This document shows positions 10,405 to 20,970 of a stretch of DNA of 64,000 nt, in pieces. Location: positions 8,733,887 through 8,797,886 of the forward strand of contig CM034392.1 in assembly GCA_019925095.2 (NCBI GenBank), read 5' to 3'. Source of the stretch: Dendrolimus kikuchii. Its lineage: Eukaryota; Arthropoda; Insecta; Lepidoptera; Lasiocampidae. Positions within the stretch are counted from its first letter, which is position 1, and each line of letters begins with the position of its first letter. A program made the translations under genes and the position numbers. The notes beneath the pieces were generated by a model that was given only the letters and a program-made list of their open reading frames with translations, had not been told where the DNA came from and did no database searches.

Positions 10405-11110
10405 AATATATTAAGCACCTGTAGAAATTGACAACTGGCACGCATACACAAATTTGCCATCTCACTTTTCGGTGTATATGCTCTCGATTTCTTTGCGATC
10501 CACAAATACAGATCCTGACTTGGTGACTATGTGACCATCTTGGGAGTTAAAAAAACAATTTGAAAATCGGTCTACAATTGAGGGAAAAATCGCGAAAAAC
10601 ATACCTACAAAAAAATTAAGCGCCTTTAGAAATTTTAATACTAGCATGCGTATACAAGCTTTTTTTGGAAAAATGTAGGCTCTCGGCATTGTTTAATAAG
10701 GGTTACTCTCGATTTCTCTGGGATCCACTCATCAGATCCTGACATACAAAATACTTCGAATAAAGAAAAAAGGTTCAAAATCGATCCACAATTGACGAAA
10801 AAATCGCCTAACATGCACATAAAAAATTAAGCGCCTGTAGAAAATCTAATAGCTACACGCGTATACAATTTTTTTATAAGACTAGACGCACAGCGTTCTT
10901 TAATAAGGATTATGCTCGATAGCCTTAGGATCCGATCCACTAATCGGATACTGACATGGTGACGATGGTATAATTCGGGAGTATAACCTTTGGTATAACG
11001 AAAATTTTTGAAAATCGCTCCACAATTGACGGAGAAATCGAGTAACGAACACAAAAAAACATACAGACGAAATGAGACCTCCTCCTTTTTGAAGTCCGTT
11101 AAAAACATAT
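10405..11110. repeat. Tandem array, three units of about 205-275 bp
   Basis: The units start near 10410, 10614 and 10825, each with AATTAAGCRCCTGTAGAAA or a close variant. They continue with ACGCGTATACAA-like sequence, a T run, CTCGATTTCTYTGSGATCCA or its variant, AGATCCTGACAT, and (A)TCCACAATTGACG before AAAAATCG. The units are well diverged. The end, CCTCCTTTTTGAAGTCCG, resembles the border of a widespread lepidopteran non-autonomous element, so the array is probably its internal structure. An open frame at 10827-11108 on the minus strand is incidental. Confidence 0.7.
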
Positions 11111-12179
11111 AGATAAGTTAATTTGATTAAAACTTATTTATAAATGAAGTTAATTTTGATAACAAATCAAGTGGCTAACGCATTCGGACATTACTAACTG
11201 ATTCGTCATTGAGGTGTCAAAAGTAAAATAAAGGTTTGGAAAAGGTATAAATGAGCGAATGAGAGATAAGTTTTAAAATAGAATAGAGCTCATTTTTATC
11301 TCTCATTCGCGAGCTACCCAAGTCTAGACTCCATGCGAGCGACGGCTACGTGGGTAAGCGGACAGCTTCTGTTTAATGCAGAGACCACGTTGCGGCCATG
11401 ACCGTCACAGCCACGAGGGTTATACTGTAGTACGCTCGCGCCGCTAATAAAACCCCCTCAAGGGTGGAAATGGAAGAGATGCTATATTATTCGTAACAAT
11501 ATATCCGCAGTAATGAGTAAACAGCTATGCCTACAAATTTTGATGAGGAATGTTAATTACTTTAGATATGGCTCTATTCCGTATATGGTCGCTATCATGA
11601 ATAATTAAATGTTATTCAGTTTGAAATAATAACTGAATTAACATACGTGGTTATACTATACCAAATAGGTAAGATCAGAAATTAGACATATTCTGTTGTT
11701 TGTCGTAAATTTAATTCGTACTAAAAGGCATTTTGTTGGGATGTTTGTACTTTCTTCATTTGACTACTTTGGATGTAAACAAATTTATGAATATATTATT
11801 TTATCTTTTAGAGACTTGGGCTGAAAAAAGACACTTGAACGTATTTAAGTGTCAGTTTTTATTATTTTACAGCAAGTATAAAGATATATATATACCTACG
11901 TATACATAACTTTATCTATTTGGTAAAATCCCAACGTAACCCAGGTAATCTGTTAATCTTGTTAAATTTAACAAAGTTATTTCAATTTCATGTAAATAGC
12001 AAAATGAGATTTGTGTTGTAAAACAACTGACAATTTGTTCACGAACGTTTAAACAAGGCTGTTGTTTGAAGAAAGAAATTTTTATTTTAGCAAGCCCAGT
12101 ATAAAGTTGGGTTTGCTTAGGTATTTAAAAATATTTTGTTTTTGCACAGTTAAAATGACTGTAATTAATATTTTATTTT
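11111..12179. other. Intergenic DNA with one 15-bp stem
   Basis: GCGAATGAGAGATAA at 11255-11269 pairs exactly with 11296-11310 across 26 bases. A GC-richer stretch at 11310-11460 has no recognisable identity. Nothing else was seen. Confidence 0.4.
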
Positions 12180-12759
12180 GACGTGGTAAAACCATGCTTG
12201 AATCACTGTCATGATTTCATCTCTTAGGTCCAGCTCGATCGGCTTGATACCACGCTGTCACAGAATATTGCCGTGAAAGGTTAGCCTTTTTTTTGATAAC
12301 GCAGGGAAACCTGCGTTCCATGCCCGCGCTTGAGTGGAAGAACATGAAGTCAAGAACAAGGCTACTCCCACGATCAGCCGCGAAACATGCTTTGGTCACC
12401 CCGGGAGCCAGGGCAAGCAACTTTACCAATAGGGGTTGATCCGCCGCATCCCCAAGCTGTGAGCGGACCCCTACGATGGAAACTCAGGGGAGGAGGTTTT
12501 GCGCATATCGGCGTCCCTGGAGCCCAGTATGAGGACGGCGTCCGGAAGTCGCATGCATAGTCCTCTCCCTTTCTCACTCGGCGGCCTCCTTGCGGGCCTC
12601 GACCAGACCCCGCAGTAAATTGATCGGCCCTACGATGGCCTCGAGCTCGAACCTCTGGGGATGCCATGCAGTGCACTAGACCATCGTGTGAAACGCAGTG
12701 TCTAGTGCGTCGCACTCGTGGCATTGAGGGGAAGTGAAAGGTTAGCCTTGAGCTAATCA
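12180..12759 (+). repeat. Family D copy split by a family E retroinsertion
   Basis: Family D begins GACGTGGTAAAACCATGC at 12180 and breaks at 12288. The interrupting piece starts with a T run plus GATAACGCAGGGAAACC, i.e. a minus-strand element ending TGCGTTATC(A)n, and ends near 12733. GTGAAAGGTTAGCC occurs on both sides (12273-12286 and 12734-12747; 16 bp if the ambiguous Ts count). Family D then resumes as TTGAGCTAATCATG. The insert's long minus-strand frame (12374-12760) matches no domain I know. Confidence 0.8.
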
Positions 12760-12960
12760 TGTTTTTTTATTGCACGAGTTCAGCAGACAGGCAAACGGCC
12801 CACTTGATGGAAAGCTGTTACCATCACCTATGGACATTTGCAACACCAAAGGTGCTACAAATGCGCTGCTGCTCTCTTAAGGAAGACTGGAACCTGGTCA
12901 CTAATGCCGGAACACAACTCAAAGTTGTTATGACGACATACTTGCCTGCCAGCTGGCTTG
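12760..12960 (-). mobile_element. Family A repeat, 5'-truncated copy
   Basis: In sense (minus) orientation the family starts TATCCGTGCAGGAACGG and ends CTGAACTCCTGCAATAAAAA. Here the A-rich end is at 12760, followed by the complement of CAGGTTCCAGTCTTCCTTAAG and so on. The copy stops near 12960, before the usual 5' half. It lies directly where family D was resuming, so this locus has taken at least three insertions. Confidence 0.8.
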
Positions 12961-12984
12961 CTTGCCAGCTTCGCATTAAAAATA

Positions 12985-13195
12985 AAGTTTTAGGCCCCTG
13001 CTACACACGGGACAATGTTAGTGTCAGTGAATGTGTCACGCAGATGTAGTCAAGGGCTTAAATGCGTTATTGCAACGTTAAATATTGACAGATAACGAAT
13101 GTATATATACTAATGTAGCTGTAGTAAGTCGCATTTGGTCACAATCACTAACAACTTAAATATATGAATATTATTAGTAGGTATCTACTATTCAT
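12985..13195 (+). repeat. Short repeat family M (probable MITE), copy 1
   Basis: CCTGCTACACACGGGACA, AATGTTAGTGTCAGTG, AAGGGCTTAAATGCGTTATT, AACGTTAAATATTGACAG and a short GTATATATACTAATGT tract appear in this order. The same order recurs at 47890-48195 and in reverse at 62725-62925, with part of it near 46380-46500. There is no coding capacity. A small non-autonomous DNA element is likely. Confidence 0.55.
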
Positions 13196-13445
13196 GTAAA
13201 TTAGATTAAGCTTTTATAGAGTAAATAATAATCATAAACAAAAATTTAAATGAGCAAGTTGGGGCTAGGTTAAATAACAACTTTAACAGTACTCATTGAA
13301 ATTTGACAGCTTTGTCTTGTCGGCTTCTGTGTCTGTTTTCCATAATCACTGCTACTGAAAAGTGGCCGAAACTTCGGAATAAATAAAACTCAAATAAAAT
13401 AGCGCGCTTAAACCGCTAAAACATAGTTTTATTATGAATATTATA
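13196..13445 (+). repeat. Repeat family J, copy 1
   Basis: It is collinear with 44672-44893: AATTAGATTAAGC, GAGTAAATAATAAYCATAAAC, CTACTGAAAAGTGGCCGAAAC, and TATAGTTTTATTATG at the end. No coding frame or tail type identifies the parent element. Confidence 0.6.
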
Positions 13446-13534
13446 ATTCCATTGCTTTATTAAGCAACGAAAAATTTTATTACAGCCTTTTGCGCAACCT
13501 ATATCTGTGGAATTATGATGTTTTATATTTCAGT

Positions 13535-14215
13535 ACTTTTATCAGAAGGGTTTATGGTAGTAAAAGAACAGCAACTGGTCACAATACTTTATAATCAGAG
13601 AACCTTACGGTTTTAACACATTACAGACACTAACTTTAACACTCGACGAGCACTTTTAGAACACCTCGCCATCCCTCCAACAATTTAACAGTTTAAGAAA
13701 CTTAGCATATTGGCACAACCGATAGCGGATTGAAGTCATTGATAAACTATTTTAATTAAAGGGTTATGCATGACAAGAATTTAATACATTATTGTTTGGA
13801 TATTTCAGATAATATTTTATATAAGATATTGTATAAAATATTATACTTAAAGTTTTATATGCAATAAAATAAGCCGAACACAGTATAAATCTATCGCGTC
13901 TGCCAACATGGAAACAAAATGTAGTGAATACCGTCTATATACAATTGAGAGATTTTGAATTATAATCTACACAATTATCACATTATACAAAAGATAAATA
14001 TTGTAACAAAATTATTGTAAATTATAGACAACTACTCTATATAAAACAGGCGCTAAACACAGAATAAATAAAAATATAACATTACTATTCAATTAAGGAA
14101 ATGGTCGATTGTATCGTTTAGAAATAAGAGGGTACATAACAAAATTAACTATTAACTTTAAACGGAAACATGGCAAGAACAACTATGCTACTAAATAACT
14201 GTAATAATAGTAAGA
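13535..14215 (+). repeat. Long direct repeat, copy 1 (partner at 18556-19190)
   Basis: Both copies contain AGAAGGGTTTATGGTA, CACTCGAC(G/A)AGCA, TTAATTAAAGGGTTATG, AGTGAATACCGTCTATATAC, CAATTGAGAGATTTTGAATT, AAAACAGGCGCTAA and AACAACTATGCTACTAAATA in the same order, with about one difference per ten bases and some small deletions. It is non-coding and AT-rich. A local segmental duplication or two insertions of one element could explain it. Confidence 0.85.
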
Positions 14216-15289
14216 TGGGCTGGTCTGGGCATCAGTTTTTTTCTTACCGAATTTTTGTCATCCGTTGTGCAAACTTTTTTATTTTTTCTTTAACTAAACA
14301 TACCGTATTACACACATTATTTATTTACGTTCATTGTATATTACAAATAACACAAACATGAAACAACATTTGTTTTAAAGCCCATAATATAAAATATTAT
14401 GTCGTAGCATTACCATATTTTTATATAAGTATATATGAAACACGATATGAAAAATGTATGTCCTCAATTGAACAGTAATAGAGAACGTGCAGGAAATTAA
14501 ATCGCCGCATTACAGTAGAGCTATTTGTAACAAAGCCTCGCTCGCATTGAAATGATGTATTTATAACTCTCCATTGTTAGAGTGATTTCATTCCATCGTG
14601 GTTGGTATTAAATAAGCCCCTTTGACCTTCTTATTTCCCTCACAAAAGGTAATATTGAGGGAAATAAATCAAATACACACCTTTGGAGACCGAATTCAAC
14701 CATATTATGTTTGCTGGCTAAATGTTATGAACGATTTTTTATTATTTTTAATGTTCATGTTGAAGTTTATACTTTTTATTGAAATAAAAGTGTAGTATTG
14801 ATTTTTTTTGAAGAATTTAAAAAGTTTATTCAAAACCATTAACATAAGAACAAAAAAACAATATGATATCGCAAACAACTGCTGTAGTATAACACTGTGT
14901 TGCAGTTGTTAGCGCCTATTTCTAAACAACTTGATTATTTATAATATATTTTAGAAAAGAACATCATTTTAAAGTTTATACATTCAAAAAATTTATTTTC
15001 TGTGTTAATGTGCACTTTGATAATATTTAGACGAATTTTAACGACTTTAAAAGATAACATATTGCAATTGAAAATTCGTATAACTTCCTATCGTTGAAGT
15101 AGTTGGAAACTTAGGAAAATGCTACACAATTGAATTTAATTTAGTAGTTATTTTAACTTGAACCTCGATTCTCTAGGGAAAAGTATCCATAAACATCTTT
15201 AAATATTTTAAATTTTGTTAGTCCAATACCAACGCTATTTATACATCATTTCATTATATAGTAAATAGTAAAGTGGACTGTTTTCTTCG
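14216..15289. other. AT-rich intergenic DNA with one short stem
   Basis: TTATTTCCCTCA at 14631-14642 pairs perfectly with 14656-14667 across 13 bases. Nothing else was recognised. Confidence 0.45.
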
Positions 15290-16230
15290 GATAACGGGTC
15301 AAGTGCGTGAGATAACGCTGACAGTCTTCTAGACACCTTAGTACCTAAGGTACTAAGCTAGGCTAGGCTAAGGTTAGGCAGAGTTTTTACTAATTTATAG
15401 TCTCCAGAAATACATGTAGAATACACAGTGTTATATAAATAACACAATAGATTAACTATTAACAAACGGAGCGGCAATCGTGTTGGCCTCACAAACTGGA
15501 AAGTATATTCACAATAGGCTCGACGAAGTACTTACTTTACCACATTAGAGGTGGCGTAGCAGGACCAGGGGTTTTCAAGTGACTTTGTCAGCCTTCTGGA
15601 CACTTTATTACCTACAAGCATTTTATTTACATATAGTCTCAAGAGATATATATGAAATACTTAACTTTATACAAATAATACAATAGACCATTATCAAGCG
15701 CAGCATCCAACGTATTGACATCACAACCTGGTAAGTATTGAAGCGTATACGTAATGTCAATTTTGCGAATTTGCTGACGTAGCAGGGTTATATGAACTGC
15801 AGTATAATTTTGTCAGCCTTGTGGACACCTCACTACCTACTAGGCTTATTTATCTACTTACAGTCTCAAGAGATAGGTACACATAAAATACTCAACTTTA
15901 TATAAATAATACAATAGATCATTATCAACTGCAGCGTCAAAGGCGGTGACGTCGTATTCGCATTGAGGGTACATAGACGTTTATTAATTTTGTGAATTTG
16001 GAGGTAGCGTAGCAGGGTTAAGTGACGTGAAGTAATTTTGTCGGCCTTCTGGACACTTTACTACTGACACATATAATACCAACTTGATATATAAATAATG
16101 TAATAAATCATTATCAAGCGCAGCGTCTAACGCGTTGACGTCACAAGCCGGAAGGTATTCTATATTTGCATTAAGCGGCAAGAAGTATGTACATTAACTT
16201 TGCGGATTTGGAGGTAGCGTAGTGGGTTTG
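15290..16230. repeat. Tandem array of about four ~225-bp units
   Basis: Repeated marks are GCGTAGCAGG (15554, 15777, 16007, then diverged at 16217), GTC(A/G)GCCTTCTGGACAC, GTCTCAAGAGATA, TAATACAATAGA(T/C)CATTATCAA and GACGTCACAA-like sequence. The spacing between GCGTAGC-type marks is about 223, 230 and 210 bases. The first unit is the most diverged. The array ends where the GC-rich block 16235-16340 starts. Confidence 0.8.
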
Positions 16231-16440
16231 GGGGGCATAGCGGGGTTGGGGAGGGGGAAGCGGGGCGTAGCACCGGCGTCGTAGCTGCATCGATCCGTGG
16301 GCCGTGACCTTGACCTGCCCGCGTTCCCGGATGTGCCCGTGTTGAGTTGCGCCATTGTCGCTTTATTCAGCCGCTGGCTTTTATTAGCCCGGCTTTTATT
16401 TCGCTTACCTCATATTAGCTCTGCGCAAAATGTAGGTGTG
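16231..16440. promoter_or_regulatory. GC-rich block with a tandem TGACCT motif
   Basis: This is one of the most GC-rich stretches of the middle of the window. It contains TGACCTTGACCT at 16305-16316, on the minus strand AGGTCAAGGTCA. TCAAGGTCA is the extended half-site recognised by monomeric nuclear receptors of the FTZ-F1 and ERR type. CATCGATCC lies just upstream. There is no adjacent coding exon, so a distal enhancer or promoter of an unseen gene is possible but unproven. Confidence 0.3.
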
Positions 16441-16994
16441 TCTAGACGGTTTTGTTATTATTGTAGATAGTTATTACGCCTCGGGGTTTTGCTTTATGTT
16501 GCTATCTTATTGCGTTTCATACAAATAGACTTATTTTAACTGTCAAGAATATTAGATTACAGTTATTGAATCTTCTATCTCGTTCATTCATATATATGTA
16601 ATATGAACATTTACTTCTTTATGTTTATATACCTTTATGTGCCGCTATATTAATGTTTTAATATTAAGATTTTAATGAGCCTTAGCAAGCAATATGGTGA
16701 GCCAATTACAAAATACAACAATACTAATCATCCCTAATTTTTTTCTGTTATCATCGTACTGTTTCAATAAAAAATCTAGGTCAACGCGTGTTAGCTTAAT
16801 TATTCTGTAAATAATCAAGGCTTTCACGCGAATTTACTCGCGAAAACAGCTTCATACAAGTTTGACAATTTTCCAAAATATAAATTATTGCACGTTTTTA
16901 ATTTAACGATGCTGGGGATCACCACTAAAATTGTTTTGTGATTTCATAAAACCAATGTATATGAATTATTCAAACACAAAACAGAAGTGATATA
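16441..16994. other. Intergenic DNA, nothing recognised
   Basis: No gene or repeat was identified. Confidence 0.45.
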
Positions 16995-17570
16995 ATTTGA
17001 TTTTTGCAAAATCAATTACTTACCCTTGTCAGGAATCCAATCGGCTGATTTTGAAAAAATAAATACACTTGTATTATTATACCAAATTACAGAGTAGCTT
17101 GCCAGGATCGATGTCTGTGAAGAAACATTAAATGACAAACCAAGGGAAAGAGCTGTTTTTGAACAAAATGTATTATGTTCCATACATTAATTAAAGAACA
17201 CCTCATTTTATTCATTATCGAAATGAAGAAAATAATTTTATATTCAATTGGCATTTATTAGTTAATATTCGAAATGCACGATATTTTACTCTAATCGATC
17301 AAATCAGTCAATAGATAAACTTTGATTTCGTTTAAATGAGTTACGGTCAAACGAGCGGCGCAGTTTGATGTTTAATCATTGTGTGAAAGATAACACTTTG
17401 TTCAAAAACAACCCTTTTATTTGGTTTGCCATTTGACGTTCCTTCACAGAAATTGATCCTGTTCAGTTACACTATGATTTCGCATAATAATACAGTATGT
17501 GTTTATTTTTTCAAAATCAACCGATTCGGATTCTCGACAAGGGTAACTGATTTTTCTAAAATATAATTAT
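16995..17570. repeat. Foldback element with ~170-bp diverged inverted arms
   Basis: The left arm (about 17010-17175) carries TTACCCTTGTCAGGAATCC, GCTGATTTTGAAAAAATAAA, TTCTGTGAAGAAAC-like and GACAAACCAAGGG, then TTTTTGAACAAAATG. The right arm (about 17385-17565) carries the complement of each in reverse order (e.g. TTTGTTCAAAAACAACCC, TTTGGTTTGCCATTTGACG, GACAAGGGTAACTGATTTTT). The arms are imperfect, with differences every few bases, and enclose about 210 bases. This suits an old inverted-repeat MITE. Confidence 0.75.
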
Positions 17571-18555
17571 ACATTTAGTTTTCGTCAAAATAGGCCTCGA
17601 CACTCTTTTCAGTTTTTTATTCTATTTCGTATAGTTTCGAATTTTGGCCTTAAAGGCCCACTTGAAAAATTCAGCCTATATAAAACACTTCTCTTATCTA
17701 AATAGACCTATTATTTTTTGCGCCTTAAAGGCAGACCGATGTACTCGGCATTTCTATTAGGGTTCCATTTTTGCCAGCCCGCCCACGGAAGTCTGAAACT
17801 TATGTAATACGGATAAAAATCAAAATTCAAAAGTTTTTATTCAAAATAAGTTCCACTGGAGAACACTTTTTGAAAGTCAATACCTATAAGTTAAAATTTA
17901 ATTTTTCTTCCTCGTCTGTGTACACCGCTTGGCAACGTGTTATTGCTGTTAAGGAGAAGAACATGTCTAACTAAAAATTGATTAACTTAAACTTAAAAGT
18001 GTAAAAAGATAATTAATTATACTTAAAAATAAAAGGTAACGTAATACAACGACAAAAGAATAGACAAGAAAGTGACTTAATTTTTATTTCCAAAACGGAG
18101 GGCTTACCTTTTGAATTATTTATAACGGCAAATATAAATTTCAAATGCCCAAACCAAGTATTTAAATATGTTTCTTCAGAATTCCTAATTTTCACGACGC
18201 TTCGTAAACAAACGAAAAGGTACCAGAGGTTTGAATTAATTTCTTCCTTATTTACTGTAATTAACTTGTTTTGATATCCTCTACTAAAGAGATTCTGTTG
18301 ATAAACAAACGTATAATAATTACTTTTCATTCAGTTTAATTTAAACCAATTAATGTTTCCCCAACAGACGATTATGTACCAAATTTCCAGGAAAACGAGA
18401 AACAATAGATTTATGAACCAATTATTCGAGAAATTTAAATACTCATTGGTACCTATTTCTTCTTATATAAGTATGTAAATTATTTTCGTAGTGTCTAAAC
18501 AACCTGTCTTTACATAAAACTCTTCAATAAAACATAACGTGATGTAATACTGGCA
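17571..18555. other. Intergenic DNA with a LINE 3' scrap
   Basis: 17809-17990 begins with TCAAAATTCAAAAGTTTTTATTC and includes TCCACTGGAGAACACTTTT. This is the antisense 3' end of a LINE with a CAAAAT-type tail. The remainder, including a 105-codon minus-strand frame at 18013-18330 with no recognisable motif, shows nothing I can name. Confidence 0.4.
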
Positions 18556-19190
18556 ACAACTCAGAAGGGTTTATGGTAATAATAGAACAGCAACTAGTCA
18601 CATATTTATGTACTGACTCTTCACACTCGACAAGCATTTTAGAAAACCTCACCATCCCTCAAATAATTTTACAGTATAAGAAACTTAGCAAATTGGCAAA
18701 ACCGATACCAAGAAGTCATTCATAAACTATTTTAATTAAAGGGTTATGAATGAAAAGAATTTAATACATTATTGTTTGGAAATTTTAATTAATATTTTTT
18801 ATAAGATATTATATAGAATATTATACTTAAAGTTTTAAATGTAATAAAATAAACCGAACACAGTATAAATCTATCAATATGAAAATAAAATGTAGTGAAT
18901 ACCGTCTATATACAATTGAGAGATTTTGAATTATAATCTGTACACAATCACTACATTATAAAGACGAACATTCCTAAACAAAATTATGTTAAATTATAGA
19001 GAACTACCTACTCTATATAAAACAGGCGCTAATCACAGAATAAATAAAAATATAACATTATTATTCAATTCAGGAAATGGCCGATTGTATCGTTTAGTAA
19101 TGAGAGGGTACATAACAAAATTAATTATTAACTTTAAAAAGAAACAAGTCAAGAACAACTATGCTACTAAATAACTGTAACAATAAAGAA
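18556..19190 (+). repeat. Long direct repeat, copy 2 (partner at 13535-14215)
   Basis: This matches the first copy from AGAAGGGTTTATGGTA through ACTATGCTACTAAATAACTG. It lacks about 35 bases after CAACTAGTCACA and differs at scattered bases. It has no coding potential beyond chance frames. Confidence 0.85.
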
Positions 19191-19438
19191 GTCTATATTT
19201 TTCTTTTTAACAAAAAAATTGTCTATTTTTAACGTTGGGTTGTTTTAATGTTTTCGCTTCTGAAACTAACTGCGCTACGACACGAGGTACTAATTTTAAA
19301 AAGACATCATAAATGTTCTTACACGCCGGTAACGCGTAGGCAACGCTTGTATTTTAACCGTACATAGGTGAAGATGACTACTTACATTAGGTGGACCATC
19401 CACCAATTTACTAGCTTTTGGCAGTAAAAATTAACATT
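19191..19438. other. Intergenic DNA, nothing recognised
   Basis: No feature was recognised. Confidence 0.45.
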
Positions 19439-19602
19439 AAGCTGCATACTCACTTGCGCCATGCGGATAGTGTAACGTGCTCTAATGTGTACGCGGACAC
19501 TGATCTTCGCTTTGTCGGCTCATTATGAGCGCGTCGCGTGCCACGTAAACAATGTGATTTTTGGTTACAGTCACTGTAACTCGCCTGTGAGTACGCAGCT
19601 TT
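19439..19602. mobile_element. Short element with ~20-bp terminal inverted repeats (MITE)
   Basis: The left end AAGCTGCATACTCACTTGCG (19439-19458) faces CGCCTGTGAGTACGCAGCTT (19582-19601), with about three mismatches. The body is GC-richer than its flanks and non-coding. The 164-bp size fits a MITE. The flanking duplication is probably TA or TAA and cannot be fixed by eye. Confidence 0.6.
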
Positions 19603-19737
19603 AGACCGAAGTGCTTTGCGTCCACGTCCATCATGCGCGCCGCATAACACTGGAACTCCTTGCCGGATTCTGTTCTTGCCAGTATCTACATATTAGACCA
19701 TATCTCCTCTATATATCAGTCGAGGTCATGGTCAAAT

Positions 19738-19960
19738 GCGAACTTATACTACAACAACAACAACAATATTCTTTATTGTACACAAACATAAAAGTAGTAA
19801 CACATTTTCATATCCTAAAATTAGAAGGTAGTAGTAAAATGGGTGGGCGGCCTTATTGCTTAAAGCAATCTCTTCCAGGCAACCTTTGTTTGGACAACGA
19901 TCTTATTCACAATAATTTGTTGGCGTGCCGCTTAAGATTATACTAATGATAATATATATA
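19738..19960 (-). mobile_element. LINE 3' end, family G variant
   Basis: (CAA)n, then TATTCTTTATTGTACAC, and GGGCGGCCTTATTGCTTAAA with GCAATCTCTTCCAGGCAACC. The stem TTGCTTAAAGCAA (19856-19868) stands where family G has ATCGCTAAAAGCGAT, with compensating changes on both sides. The tail on the left indicates minus orientation. Confidence 0.6.
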
Positions 19961-20067
19961 ATATAATATAATATACAATAAAATACTGATAAGTGTGATA
20001 ATAATAATGTAATAGATAAGTATATAATCATATAAAATATATAAACATATACACCCACACATACGTA

Positions 20068-20070
20068 GAT

Positions 20071-20107
<37 letters not shown>
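20068..20107. repeat. (CA)n-(TA)n microsatellite
   Basis: About 15 CA units are followed by TATATATATA. It produces a spurious Cys-Val frame on the minus strand. Confidence 0.9.
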
Positions 20108-20390
20108 CTACTTTAAAAAAGAACTATAAACTATTTAAACTATACCAATTCCTAAAAATAATTGTAAAGCTTAAAATACGATTCCTAGTAGTTTGCTCGA
20201 TATAAAAACATCTGACAAGGGTCGATCACATTGTTTTCTTTTTAGAGTGCGTTGTAAAATGGCTAAAAGGTAACATCTATAGTATTATAAAATTCTAAGC
20301 ATGCCATGTTTTTATATTGAAGCTATTTAAAAAAAAACTTAACTGGAATAGACTTTATAAACGACTGAGAACACGATGCATTTTTTTAGA
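20108..20390. other. AT-rich DNA, nothing recognised
   Basis: No feature was recognised. Confidence 0.4.
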
Positions 20391-20970
20391 TTTCTTGTCT
20401 GTTTGTCGCTTTGTCTGTTTGTTCGGGATTCATGTAAAAACTACTGGGCCGATTTCGATGCGGTTTGCCTGATCTCTAGCAAATTCTTAGACTTAAAATC
20501 TGCGCTACACTTCATCCCGGGAATGATTTAAAATAGGCAGATTGAAAAAAAAAAATTAAGTTCCAATGTAATTTTTTCACTGACCTAGGTTAAATTTGAT
20601 TAAATAACATTTGTACTGTTTTTATCTCGGAAATCCCGGGAGCGGTTTAAAGTTGTTCGGGTGCATAAAAACTAGCTTATTCCGACACAGTTTCCACTAA
20701 AAAGTTGACTTACATTCTTTTATACATGCAGCGGTACTTTGTGTCATGGGGACCCCGCGGGAATTTTCCCAGGTACGAGACAAGTTACATTGCATAAATA
20801 TTAGCTGATTTTGATACGATTTCATTAAGAACGATAGCTTAAGTCCTTTTTCGACTGATGAGAGACTTTATATTCCGGGAATCCGGCGAGATCAGACCCG
20901 GATCCGACTGTCACTAAAACAATATAATCCGAAACTTTTTATATTCCCCGGAATTTCCTTACTTCGAAAT
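20391..20970 (+). repeat. Diverged LINE/SINE 3' region
   Basis: TTGTCTGTTTGTCGCTTTG, CTGTTTGTTCGGGATTC, ACTACTGGGCCGATTTCGAT and two CCCGGGA sites fit the 3' part of RTE-linked repeats (compare 27470-27810 on the opposite strand). It is old and non-coding. Confidence 0.5.

Noticed and set aside
12374..12760. 128-codon minus-strand frame
   Set aside because: It runs through the family E fragment and both of its borders, has no domain, and ends inside another repeat.
10405..16230. Arrays considered as CRISPR
   Set aside because: The units exceed 200 bp, repeats are diverged, there are no regular short repeats with unique spacers, and the genome is eukaryotic.
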